A stretch of DNA of 64,000 bases from Effusibacillus consociatus (GTDB taxonomy: Bacteria; Bacillota; Bacilli; Tumebacillales; Effusibacillaceae). This document shows, in pieces, positions 1-7,745 of this stretch. The translations under genes and the position numbers were made by a program. Location: assembly GCF_042652925.1 (NCBI RefSeq), contig NZ_JBHSHC010000014.1, positions 62,001 through 126,000 on the forward strand, read 5' to 3'. The notes beneath the pieces were generated by a model. The model was not told where the DNA came from, made no database searches, and was given only the letters and a program-made list of their open reading frames with translations. The stretch's first letter is position 1. Each line of letters starts with the position of its first letter.

Positions 1-692
1 TGTTTTTGGATGAAGTGGCCGAGCTGCCGCTGAATCTGCAGGTCAAATTGCTGCGGGCGATTCAGGAACGTGAAATTCTCAAAGTAGGCGGAACTCGCCC
101 GATTCCGATCAACGTGCGAATCATCACGGCTACCAACAAAAACCTGGAAGAGATGGTTGGGAGTGGAGCATTCCGTGAGGATCTTTTTTACCGTTTGCAC
201 GTGATTCCTTTGTATGTTCCGGCTTTACGGGAAAGGATCGAAGATGTGGAATCGTTGGTCTACTATTTTTTGCAATTTTTCAACCAGAAATTTATGTTGA
301 AAAAACATTTTTCCGAAGACGCCATCGAAATTCTGAAAGCGTACCATTGGCCGGGAAACGTCAGACAACTGCAAAACGCCATCGAGCGAGCGATGGTGGT
401 GACAACCGGCCAACTGATTACAGCGAATGACCTGGCGACAATCGTAGGAAGCCAAAAGGCCAATGTATCTCAGGTTCAGTCAAATGTCAGCCTTCCTCCA
501 GTGCAGGTAAATTCCATTATTCCGCTGGAACAGGCTGTAGAGCTGACCGAACTGCAGTTAATTGAAATGGCGATTGCAAAATACAAAACGATCACAAAGG
601 CGGCTGAAGTTTTAGAAGTGAGTCAACCGACTATGAGCCGGCGTTATCAAAAACTGTTTGGCCAGGCTGTCCGATCATTCAAAAATGAATAA
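1..692 (+). CDS. sigma-54-dependent transcriptional activator, C-terminal part (cut by window start)
   Basis: Bacterial enhancer-binding protein that would remodel sigma-54 RNA polymerase. The visible 230 residues begin in the Walker B strand (FLDEVAELP) of the AAA+ domain and continue through the sensor regions (RIITATNKNL, FREDLFYRL, WPGNVRQLQNA). They end in a Fis-type helix-turn-helix (TKAAEVLEVSQPTMSRRYQ). The N-terminal sensory domain and the GAFTGA loop lie outside the window. The gene sits directly upstream of a permease, a class III aminotransferase and an aldehyde dehydrogenase that have sigma-54 promoters, so it is probably their specific activator, as RocR/BkdR-type regulators are for their operons. 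The inducer is inferred to be GABA or a related omega-amino acid. The stop codon lies inside the first of two dyads that may be its own binding sites. Confidence 0.93.
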   Translation, partial: FLDEVAELPLNLQVKLLRAIQEREILKVGGTRPIPINVRIITATNKNLEEMVGSGAFREDLFYRLHVIPLYVPALRERIEDVESLVYYFLQFFNQKFMLKKHFSEDAIEILKAYHWPGNVRQLQNAIERAMVVTTGQLITANDLATIVGSQKANVSQVQSNVSLPPVQVNSIIPLEQAVELTELQLIEMAIAKYKTITKAAEVLEVSQPTMSRRYQKLFGQAVRSFKNE

Positions 693-711
693 CGATCATT
701 CAATTTTGAAT
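677..711. promoter_or_regulatory. Tandem dyads, probable upstream activating sequences
   Basis: Two copies of ATTCA-N4-TGAAT occur at 677-690 and 698-711. Each is preceded by CGATC, so two 19-bp units are offset by exactly 21 bp, about two helical turns. They overlap the end of the activator gene and lie about 55-90 bp upstream of the sigma-54 promoter at 764. This is the geometry expected for enhancer sites of the adjacent activator. Assignment to that protein is inference. Confidence 0.6.
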
Positions 712-763
712 TAAAAACAAAGCATATTTCTTGCAATTCTATAAAAAACCGCGTTCACAAAAT

Positions 764-779
764 TGGCGCAAAAATTGCT
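764..779 (+). promoter_or_regulatory. sigma-54 (-24/-12) promoter of the permease gene
   Basis: TGGCGC-N5-TTGCT, with exactly 10 nt between the GG and GC dinucleotides, as sigma-54 requires. It lies about 90 bp upstream of the permease start codon, and no sigma-A promoter stands out. Confidence 0.82.
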
Positions 780-866
780 TAAAAAAGACAGCAGACGGGG
801 GATTCACGCGAAACGCTATCTGAAAGTTGGTTTAACTAATTATCACTGTGACAGGGGGCGAAGAAG

Positions 867-2100
867 ATGAGCCAAAAGGATGGATTTGTCAAAGTGTTGG
901 GAAGGCTGGACGTATTGGTATTGGCCTTTGGGGCCATGATCGGCTGGGGATGGGTGGTATTGGCCAATGGCTGGGTGCAGTCGGCCGGAGTTCTCGGTTC
1001 CTTAATTGCCTTTGTAATCGGAGCTATTATGGTTTTATTTGTAGGTCTTACTTATGCCGAGTTGACATCGGCAATGCCGGAAACGGGCGGCGAACACGTG
1101 TATACCCACCGGGCGATGGGGTTAAGATGGTCGTTTATCGCTTCTTGGGCAATTGCTTTGGGGTATATATCGGTTGTCGCTTTTGAAGCGGTGGCATTGC
1201 CGACCGTATTGGAATACCTTGTGCCCAATTATAAGGTCGGGCATATGTGGACGGTTGCCGGATGGGATGTTCATGCGTCGTGGGTGGCAGTCGGCATGTT
1301 GGGCGCATTTTTCATTACGTGGTTAAATTACGTCGGTGTAAAAACGGCTGCTGTCTTCCAGTTGATTTGCACTGTCGTATTAGGGTTGGCCGGGGTATTG
1401 CTGATCACCGGAAGCTTGGTCACTTCGGGAACCCCATCTCCTGCCCCATTGCTGGTGGATGGATGGTCGGGCATTTTTGCGGTTATGGTTATGATCCCGT
1501 TCCTGTTTGTCGGATTTGACGTGATCCCGCAAGCTGCCGAGGAAATCAACATTCCCCATAAGCAGATTGGGAATATCTTGATCCTTTCCGTAATTCTGGC
1601 CGCTTTGTTTTACATTGGAGTTACTTATGGTGTGGGCCACAGCTTGGGCGCGGAAGAATTGAAAAATACGAAACTTGCTTCGGTTGATGCAATGGCGGCT
1701 GTCTTTGGCAGTCCGCTGGCGGCGAAAATCCTGATTCTTGGCGGCATTGGCGGAATCCTGACCAGTTGGAACGCGTTCATGATTGGCGGCAGCCGGATCT
1801 TGTACGCGATGGCTGACTCGAATATGATTCCCAAGTGGGTTGCCGTGATGCATCCGAAGTATAAGACTCCCTCCAATGCGATTCTGTTTATCGGTGTACT
1901 GTCCATTCTGGCTCCGCTGTTTGGACGGAAGATGCTGGTATGGCTGGTGGATGCCGGCGGCGCTGGTATGGCCGTATGAGTGGTTTATTATCGCCGGTTG
2001 GTGGGTGGTTGGATTGATTTACCTGATTCGGATTCCCAATGAAAAACATTCGGTGTACGCGGATCCTTCCGTTTCTGAAACGGGACCAGCCCGGCAATAG
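867..2100 (+). pseudogene. APC-family amino acid permease disrupted by an internal deletion
   Basis: The ATG at 867 follows an AGGGGG site and opens a typical APC permease (FGAMIGWGWVV near residue 21, then GLTYAELTSAMPETGGEHVY). The frame stops at 1979 after only 370 residues, just past LVDAGG, where relatives have about 440-480. The +1 frame across the same bases continues as PAALVWPYEWFIIAGWW and runs to 2100, which matches the usual C-terminal end of this family. About 60-70 residues between the two landmarks are missing. The junction ATGCCGGCGGC (1951-1961) reads DAGG in one frame and MPAA in the other, so recombination between two short repeats probably removed the intervening DNA. The last transmembrane helices are lost. 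The role was probably GABA or related uptake. An assembly error is the main alternative. Confidence 0.8.
2069..2083. promoter_or_regulatory. 15-bp palindrome near the aminotransferase promoter
   Basis: CCGTTTC-T-GAAACGG, a perfect dyad whose right edge is about 19 bp upstream of the -24 element at 2102. It overlaps the end of the broken permease frame. It could be a protein-binding site, but nothing ties it to a particular regulator. Confidence 0.3.
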
Positions 2101-2101
2101 T

Positions 2102-2117
2102 TGGCACAATAATTGCT
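2102..2117 (+). promoter_or_regulatory. sigma-54 (-24/-12) promoter of the aminotransferase gene
   Basis: TGGCAC-N5-TTGCT with GG and GC separated by 10 nt, an almost perfect sigma-54 consensus, about 77 bp upstream of the aminotransferase start. It gives the aminotransferase/dehydrogenase pair its own promoter, separate from that of the broken permease gene. Confidence 0.9.
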
Positions 2118-2193
2118 TGTAAAAGTCAGCATATAAGACAAATTGCTGTCTTACGGTTACACCATATCACTGTTCCACAGGAGGGATTCTTGC

Positions 2194-3552
2194 ATGCAAA
2201 GCACAACGAAAAAGTTTATTCAGCTGAATACGTCGATTCCCGGGCCGAAAGCGCAAGAGCTGCTTGAGAAAAAAGAAAAGAATGTACCACGCGGTCCGTT
2301 TAACACAGTTCCGACTTTTGCGGAGAAGGGAGAAGGGGCGCTTCTTACCGATGTTGACGGAAATACGTTCATCGATTTCGCCGGGGCAATCGGCAGCTTA
2401 AACGCTGGACACTGCCCGCCGAAAGTAGTTGAGGCCTTGAAGGAGCAGCTTGATAAGTATATTCATCCTTGCTTCCACGTCATGATGTATGAACCCTACG
2501 TGAAATTGGCGGAAAAACTGAATCAAATGACTCCGGGAACTCATGAAAAGAAAACATTTTTCTTGAACAGCGGGGCGGAAGCGGTTGAAAACGCGGTAAA
2601 GATTGCCCGCAAATATACAGGGAGAAAAGCGATCATCTCGTTTGAGAGAGGATTCCATGGACGGACACTGCTCGCCATGTCACTGACGAGTAAGGTAAAG
2701 CCCTATAAGTTTGGCTTCGGTCCTTTTGCTCCGGATACCTATAAAATGACATATCCCTATTATTACAGAAGTCCGGAAGGAGTGGCACCTGAACAGCTGG
2801 ATCGGGAAATCCTCCGTCGTCTGGAAGACTTTTTCCTGTCTGAAGTTCCTGCAGAAGAAGTGGCCGCTATCATTATGGAACCCATCCAGGGAGAAGGCGG
2901 ATTCATTGTTCCATCGAAAACATTCGTCCAGGGAGTGAAGCAAATCTGCGAAAAGTATGGCATTCTCTTCATCGCGGATGAAGTGCAAACCGGTTTCGGG
3001 CGGACCGGACAGATGTTTGCCATGGAACATTTTGATGTTGTTCCGGATTTGATGACAATGTCGAAATCGATTGCAGCCGGTTTGCCAATTAGCGCAGTGA
3101 CAGGACGGGCCGAGATTATGGACAGTTGTGCACCGGGAGAAATAGGCGGGACTTACGGCGGAAGTCCGCTTGGATGTGTGGCGGCATTGAAAGTTATCGA
3201 AATGATGGAAGAAGACGGATTGATTGCCCGGGCGAATGCGATTGGAGAAACAATTCTGTCCCGATTCAGGCAAATGCAGCAAAAATATGCGGTGATTGGC
3301 GATGTTCGGGGATTGGGAGCGATGTGCGCTCTGGAAGTCGTGAAAGATCCCATTACGAAAGAGCCGGATAAAGATCTCACAGGCCGGATTATTCAAGAAT
3401 GCAACCGCCGCGGTGTGATCGTGATGGGGGCGGGGCTGTACGGCAACGTGATTCGAATTCTGTCTCCGTTAGTGATTACCGACGAACAATTGGAAGAAGG
3501 CCTTGGTGTCATCGAGAGCGTTTTTGCTGACGTGCTCAATAAGAACAAGTAG
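2194..3552 (+). CDS. gabT: class III PLP-dependent aminotransferase (4-aminobutyrate aminotransferase type)
   Basis: Predicted to move the omega-amino group of GABA or a similar omega-amino acid to 2-oxoglutarate, producing a semialdehyde. The 452-residue protein shows the fold-type I landmarks GSLNAGHCP, NSGAEAVENAVK, FHGRTL, IADEVQTGFGRTG (cofactor Asp) and the Schiff-base lysine in MTMSKSIAAGLP. The ATG at 2194 is chosen because it follows GGAGGG at the right distance and lies downstream of the sigma-54 promoter; an in-frame start at 2143 would lack a ribosome site. The next gene, 19 bp downstream, encodes an aldehyde dehydrogenase that would oxidise the semialdehyde. Exact substrate (GABA, beta-alanine or 5-aminovalerate) cannot be fixed from sequence. 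Confidence 0.9.
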   Translation: MQSTTKKFIQLNTSIPGPKAQELLEKKEKNVPRGPFNTVPTFAEKGEGALLTDVDGNTFIDFAGAIGSLNAGHCPPKVVEALKEQLDKYIHPCFHVMMYEPYVKLAEKLNQMTPGTHEKKTFFLNSGAEAVENAVKIARKYTGRKAIISFERGFHGRTLLAMSLTSKVKPYKFGFGPFAPDTYKMTYPYYYRSPEGVAPEQLDREILRRLEDFFLSEVPAEEVAAIIMEPIQGEGGFIVPSKTFVQGVKQICEKYGILFIADEVQTGFGRTGQMFAMEHFDVVPDLMTMSKSIAAGLPISAVTGRAEIMDSCAPGEIGGTYGGSPLGCVAALKVIEMMEEDGLIARANAIGETILSRFRQMQQKYAVIGDVRGLGAMCALEVVKDPITKEPDKDLTGRIIQECNRRGVIVMGAGLYGNVIRILSPLVITDEQLEEGLGVIESVFADVLNKNK

Positions 3553-3571
3553 AAAGAAAGGAAAAATTCCT

Positions 3572-4993
3572 ATGAAAAAAAGATTATTGATTAACGGAGA
3601 ATGGGTCGAAGCAAAAAATTACGAGACACTCTATTCACCCTATAATGGGGAACCGATTGCTGAAATACCTGTCGCAACTGTAGAGGAAGTGAATCAGGCG
3701 ATCGAAGCGGCTTATCAAGCTCGCGGAATCATGGCGAAAATGCCTGCCCATCAACGGGCCCGCATCCTGGAAAAATTGGCCCTCTTGTTGGAACAGCGTG
3801 CGGATGAAGCAGCGCAAATCATTGCATTGGAAGCTGCCAAACCGATTACAACGGCAAAAGGAGAGGTGGCGCGAACGGTTCAAACCTATAAGTTTGCGGC
3901 GGAAGAAGCAAAGCGAATTCACGGTGAGACACTGCCGCTTGATGCAGCTCCGGGTGGGGAAGGCCGGGTCGCGTATACTGTACGGGAACCGGTTGGAGTG
4001 GTCGGTGCCATTACGCCGTTCAATTTTCCGATGAATTTAGTCGCCCACAAAGTGGGACCGGCGATTGCATCCGGAAACACGATTGTGTTAAAGCCGGCCA
4101 CTCAGACTCCTCTTTCGTCGTTCTTTATTGCAGAACTCTTGCAGGAAGCCGGTTTGCCGGCTGGAGCGTTAAATGTGGTTACCGGAAGCGGCTCGGTTGC
4201 AGGGGAGCGAATTGTCACCGATCACCGTGTACAAGTCATTACCTTCACGGGAAGCCCAACTGTCGGCATCGGAATCCGCAACAAAGCGGGACTCAAGCGT
4301 GTTACACTGGAGCTTGGCTCTAACTCTGCCGTCATTGTCGATAAAGGGGTCAACATCGACAAAATCATTTCCCGCTGCGTAACCGGGGCTTTTGCCTTCC
4401 AAGGCCAGGTCTGCATTTCTCTGCAGCGTGTTTATGTTCACGAAGAAGCATACGACGAATTTGTTGAAAAATTTGTCGAGGCCACAAATAAACTGCAGAT
4501 CGGTGATCCGCTCAATCCGGCAACAGATCTGTCTGCCTTAATCTCGCCCAAAGATGTGAAACGTTCGCTTGACTGGATTGAGGAAGCAAAACAACAGGGT
4601 GCAAAAGTTGCGGCAGGAGGGACTGTCGAGGGGAACATTCTCCGGCCGACAGTGCTGTTGGATGTCGACCCAACCCTGAAAGTATCCTGCCAAGAAGTGT
4701 TTGCTCTGATCGTTTTGATCAATAAAATAAAAACAATCGACGAGGCAATTGAGTTGGTGAATGATTCACGTTATGGTCTGCAGGCGGGAATTTACACGGA
4801 AAATATTCATGTGGCACTGGATGCAGCCGAGAAACTTCATGTCGGCGGCGTGATGATCAACGACATTCCAACGTTCCGCGTGGATCATATGCCATATGGA
4901 GGGGTCAAGGAAAGTGGATTTGGCCGCGAAGGATTGAAATACGCAATTGAAGAAATGACCGAGTTGAAGCTGGTCGTGTTCAATCGCAATTAA
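3572..4993 (+). CDS. NAD(P)-dependent aldehyde dehydrogenase (probable semialdehyde dehydrogenase)
   Basis: Predicted to oxidise the semialdehyde made by the upstream aminotransferase, for example succinate semialdehyde to succinate. The 473-residue protein has GAITPFNFPMN, LKPATQTPLSS, FTGSPTVG, the general base Glu247 in LELGSNS and the catalytic Cys281 in GQVCISLQR. The LELGSNS form differs from LELGGKSP of classical GabD and matches a subgroup that includes lactaldehyde-type enzymes. The cofactor-binding motif after QEVF, normally A/G-P, reads QEVFALIV, so the conserved proline is replaced by Leu379 through what looks like one C-to-T change. It is followed by a strong terminator. A paralogue with the usual proline lies at 11051. 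Confidence 0.88.
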   Translation: MKKRLLINGEWVEAKNYETLYSPYNGEPIAEIPVATVEEVNQAIEAAYQARGIMAKMPAHQRARILEKLALLLEQRADEAAQIIALEAAKPITTAKGEVARTVQTYKFAAEEAKRIHGETLPLDAAPGGEGRVAYTVREPVGVVGAITPFNFPMNLVAHKVGPAIASGNTIVLKPATQTPLSSFFIAELLQEAGLPAGALNVVTGSGSVAGERIVTDHRVQVITFTGSPTVGIGIRNKAGLKRVTLELGSNSAVIVDKGVNIDKIISRCVTGAFAFQGQVCISLQRVYVHEEAYDEFVEKFVEATNKLQIGDPLNPATDLSALISPKDVKRSLDWIEEAKQQGAKVAAGGTVEGNILRPTVLLDVDPTLKVSCQEVFALIVLINKIKTIDEAIELVNDSRYGLQAGIYTENIHVALDAAEKLHVGGVMINDIPTFRVDHMPYGGVKESGFGREGLKYAIEEMTELKLVVFNRN

Positions 4994-5011
4994 GGCAAAT
5001 GGAAACGAGGG

Positions 5012-5038
5012 AAAGGTGGGAAACCCCCACCTTTTTTG
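5012..5038 (+). terminator. rho-independent terminator after the aminotransferase operon
   Basis: Stem AAAGGTGGG / CCCACCTTT with a 5-nt loop, followed by an uninterrupted T run, 18 bp after the dehydrogenase stop codon. Confidence 0.9.
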
Positions 5039-5120
5039 CAAGCGTATCTTGCCGAATCTTTGAAGTCTATCTAATCTTACTGTTCGATATCGGTAATAAT
5101 CAAACCGTATTTTTAAACAT

Positions 5121-5175
5121 ATGTAGCCAAGAATTCTCCCACTTCAAACCGAAGGTTAAGTGGTGGGCAGTTCAC
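5121..5175. mobile_element. possible IS200/IS605-type right-end hairpin remnant
   Basis: The imperfect stem CCACTT-ca-AACC-gaa-GGTT-AAGTGG lies at 5139-5163 and is followed by TGGG and AGTTCAC. This resembles the subterminal hairpin and end sequence at the right end (omega-RNA side) of IS605/IS1341-like elements. No tnpA or tnpB frame is present and no left end was found, so at most this is a solo end. The rest of the 240-bp gap 5039-5279 holds only the LacI-gene promoter and operator. Confidence 0.35.
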
Positions 5176-5194
5176 AAAGTTTGTGTTTGCAAGC

Positions 5195-5223
5195 TAGACA
5201 AAAAATTTTTATGAATGTATACT
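5195..5223 (+). promoter_or_regulatory. sigma-A promoter of the LacI-family regulator gene
   Basis: TAGACA at 5195-5200 and TATACT at 5218-5223 with a 17-bp spacer. A perfect operator palindrome starts 11 bp after the -10 box, over the expected transcription start, which suggests autorepression. Confidence 0.65.
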
Positions 5224-5233
5224 TAAATCAATC

Positions 5234-5251
5234 TTTGAATACGTATTCAAA
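5234..5251. promoter_or_regulatory. operator O1: 18-bp perfect palindrome
   Basis: TTTGAATACGTATTCAAA is a perfect dyad between the promoter and the start codon of the LacI-family gene. The same core GAATACGTATTC recurs twice upstream of the transporter operon at 6346-6371, so it is the likely binding site of this regulator. The central CG step is typical of LacI-family operators. Confidence 0.8.
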
Positions 5252-5279
5252 ATGAAAAGCAGGAAGTAGGTAAGAGGCC

Positions 5280-6278
5280 ATGATATCTTCAAGAGACGTT
5301 GCCAAAATGGCCGGTGTGTCTCAATCGACTGTTTCGCGAGTGCTGAATAATCCTGAAAGCGTGAAACCGGATACACGAAACAAGGTGTTGCGTGCTATTG
5401 AGGAACTGGGCTATCAACCGAATCTGATTGCTCGCAGTCTTGTAACGAATAGCACACGGACCATAGCCCTTATTTCAGGTACACTCAGCAACGGTTTCTT
5501 TGTGGAAACAACGAACTCAATTGTAGATTTGGCCACAAACCGTGGATACAAAACAATGGTGTACTTCGAAGGCGCAATGGCATTACGGGATATTTTCGAT
5601 TCCATCAGGGGAAATAAGGTGGATGGCATTCTGTTGTCGTCGATCAAGCTTGATGACCCCATGTTTGAGGAAATCGAGAGATCAGGAATTCCCTATATGC
5701 TGTTCAACAGACGTCCTCGAAAAGGTGGCAACTATGTAATACTTGACAATTTTTCGGCTGCAGAAATGATTACGCACCATCTTCTTGAGTTGGGCCATCG
5801 AAGAATAGCGTACATCTCAGGGGAAACTAATATCTCGACTTTTTTTGAACGTAAAATCGGTTTTGAACAAGTCTTGAGAGAGGCGGGACTTTCACTTCAA
5901 CCGGATTTGTTCCACGTTTGTGATACAAGTTCGTCTGAAGTTGGGAAGATCACCCTGAAGTTGATGCATATGAGCAATCCGCCCACTGCAATTCTTTGCG
6001 CAACGGACGCAATGGCGTTTTCCTGTATGGATGCAGTACTTTCAATGGGACTTCGAATTCCGGAGGATGTCAGTCTTGCCGGAATCGATGACATCAGTAT
6101 GGCTTCCCATCATGCAATTCAATTAACAAGCGTAGGTCACCATAAATTTAGGATCGGTGAAATAGCGGCGGAAAATCTTATTGAGATGATTGAGCATGGT
6201 GTGGAGTCAGATCGTCCGAGACAGATTATACTTCAACCTGAACTTGTCATTCGTAAAACAACCGGTCGAAAAAGATGA
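5280..6278 (+). CDS. LacI-family transcriptional regulator
   Basis: A 332-residue repressor. Residues 3-25 form the LacI helix-turn-helix (SRDVAKMAGVSQSTVSRVLN), followed by the hinge segment ending YQPNLIARSL. Residues 60-330 form a periplasmic-binding-protein-like effector domain (IALISGTLSNGFF, LELGHRRIAYISG, ILCATDAMAFSCMDA, VSLAGIDDI). It precedes the Liv-type transporter operon in the same direction, and matching palindromes lie in front of both units, so it probably controls itself and the downstream operon. LacI proteins usually answer to sugars; pairing with an amino-acid-type transporter plus alcohol/aldehyde dehydrogenases is less common, and the effector is unknown. Confidence 0.92.
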   Translation: MISSRDVAKMAGVSQSTVSRVLNNPESVKPDTRNKVLRAIEELGYQPNLIARSLVTNSTRTIALISGTLSNGFFVETTNSIVDLATNRGYKTMVYFEGAMALRDIFDSIRGNKVDGILLSSIKLDDPMFEEIERSGIPYMLFNRRPRKGGNYVILDNFSAAEMITHHLLELGHRRIAYISGETNISTFFERKIGFEQVLREAGLSLQPDLFHVCDTSSSEVGKITLKLMHMSNPPTAILCATDAMAFSCMDAVLSMGLRIPEDVSLAGIDDISMASHHAIQLTSVGHHKFRIGEIAAENLIEMIEHGVESDRPRQIILQPELVIRKTTGRKR

Positions 6279-6345
6279 TTGTTGAACCATTCGCTGTTTT
6301 ATCTTAGGGGTGAAAGCGCATACAAAGGTTTCTCCGGCCTGATTT

Positions 6346-6371
6346 TGAATACGTATTCAGAATGCGTATTC
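6346..6371. promoter_or_regulatory. operators O2 and O3: abutting palindromes upstream of the Liv-type operon
   Basis: TGAATACGTATTCA at 6346-6359 is directly followed by GAATGCGTATTC at 6360-6371, the second with one mismatch to the O1 core. The centres are 13 bp apart. They sit about 50 bp upstream of the binding-protein start, as expected for repression by the adjacent LacI-family protein. Confidence 0.75.
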
Positions 6372-6422
6372 AAGAATGAGTCGTTGAACATAAATTTTAA
6401 AAGAAATAAGGGGGTTCTTAAC

Positions 6423-7691
6423 TTGAAGAAAGGAATTTTTAAGAAATCACTGGCTTTAGTGGCTGCAGGTTCGTTATTATCCGTCAGTCTAATTGGTTGC
6501 GGCAAGCAGGAATCGACTGCCGGCCAAGGTTCCGGAGGTTCCAACGACATTAAAATCGGTGCAATTCTTCCACTAACCGGTGACGCTGCTCCACTCGGAG
6601 ATCAGTCCAGAAAAGCAATACAATTCGCGGTCGACGAGATCAACGCAAAAGGCGGCATCAAAAGCATGAATGGAGCGAAACTCCAGGTTGTTTGGGGAGA
6701 CTCCCAAGGAAATCAGCAGGTGGCGCAGTCGGAAACTTCCCGTTTGATCACTCAAGAAAAGGTTGCGTTGATCACGGGAGCATACCAATCGGGCATGACC
6801 ATACCTGCAAGCCAAGAAGCGGAAAAGCAAAAGAAAATTTGGTTTGCAAGTGTTCCATCTGACGATTTGGTCACCTCTCGCGGACTCAAGTATGTTTTCC
6901 GTATTGCGGATACATCTTCGATGCGCGTGAAAACTCAAATTCAATTTTTGAATGATATGAAGAAAAAGTCAGACATTAAATCGATCGCCTTAGTATACGA
7001 AAACTCATCTTGGGGACAAGGAGTCGCTAAGTATTGGAAAGAGGAACTCCCGAAAAACGGATACGACATCGTGCTAAATGAAGCGTATGACCGAAAAGCA
7101 GCTGATCTGACACCTGTTGTATCAAAAGTAAAAAATGCAAATCCTGACGTTATTTTAATGGTTTCCTATGTCCAGGATGCTACTCTCTTGGCAAAAGGAT
7201 TTAAGCAACAGCAAGTAAAACCGAAGGCGTTCATTTCGACTTCAGGTGGTACGGCAGATCCGCAATTCCTTAAGAACGCTGGGGAAGACGCTCTAAACTG
7301 GTTTGACGTTTCCGCTTGGGAACCGGATGTTAACAGACCGGGAAGCAAAGAGCTTGACAAGAAGTTTGTTGAAAAGTTTGGAACTCATCCATCCGGCGAA
7401 CAAATCAAGGAATACGCGGGGATTTACACGATCGCAGACGCTTTGGAGCGTGCAAAGTCTACCGATAGTGACAAGCTTCGTGATGCGTTAAAAGCCTCTA
7501 ATATTACATCTGGCCCGACAGTAATATACACCAAGACGATTCATTTTGATTCCACTCAGACATTACCGGATCCGTCACTTGTCATTGCGCAATTCCAGAA
7601 AGTGAACGGCAAAATCGAGCGTGTAACTGTTTACCCGGCATCTGATGCTCGTCAAGGTGCAAATATCGTCTTCCCGTATCAAGCTCAATAA
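6423..7691 (+). CDS. ABC transporter substrate-binding lipoprotein, branched-chain amino acid/amide (LivK) type
   Basis: Extracytoplasmic receptor of the importer encoded downstream, 422 residues. The TTG at 6423 is chosen because AAGGGGG precedes it and a lipoprotein signal peptide begins there: KK, a hydrophobic stretch, then the lipobox SLIGC at about residue 24. The mature part is a type I periplasmic-binding fold (IKIGAILPLTGDAAPLG, AVDEINAKGG, SIALVYENSSWGQG). An in-frame ATG 144 bp further upstream would put the operators inside the gene and bury the signal peptide. The ligand is unknown; the operon's alcohol and aldehyde dehydrogenases argue against simple leucine uptake. Confidence 0.9.
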   Translation: MKKGIFKKSLALVAAGSLLSVSLIGCGKQESTAGQGSGGSNDIKIGAILPLTGDAAPLGDQSRKAIQFAVDEINAKGGIKSMNGAKLQVVWGDSQGNQQVAQSETSRLITQEKVALITGAYQSGMTIPASQEAEKQKKIWFASVPSDDLVTSRGLKYVFRIADTSSMRVKTQIQFLNDMKKKSDIKSIALVYENSSWGQGVAKYWKEELPKNGYDIVLNEAYDRKAADLTPVVSKVKNANPDVILMVSYVQDATLLAKGFKQQQVKPKAFISTSGGTADPQFLKNAGEDALNWFDVSAWEPDVNRPGSKELDKKFVEKFGTHPSGEQIKEYAGIYTIADALERAKSTDSDKLRDALKASNITSGPTVIYTKTIHFDSTQTLPDPSLVIAQFQKVNGKIERVTVYPASDARQGANIVFPYQAQ

Positions 7692-7698
7692 ACCAATG

Positions 7699-7720
7699 GG
7701 GCGGGGGTACCCGCCCTCTT
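7699..7720 (+). terminator. stem-loop between binding-protein and permease genes (attenuator or mRNA stabiliser)
   Basis: GGGCGGG / CCCGCCC with a 4-nt loop, followed by only a short pyrimidine tail. It lies in the 54-bp gap and probably lets more binding protein than permease be made. Confidence 0.6.
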
Positions 7721-7745
7721 TAACCTAAGAGAGGAGGACATCCCA

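Noticed and set aside
1380..1853. Antisense open frame of 157 codons inside the permease gene
   Set aside because: Opposite clear transmembrane coding sequence; composition is that expected for the reverse strand of a membrane protein.
2680..3396. Antisense open frame of 238 codons inside the aminotransferase gene
   Set aside because: Fully covered by the conserved aminotransferase on the plus strand, with no start signal or recognisable domain.
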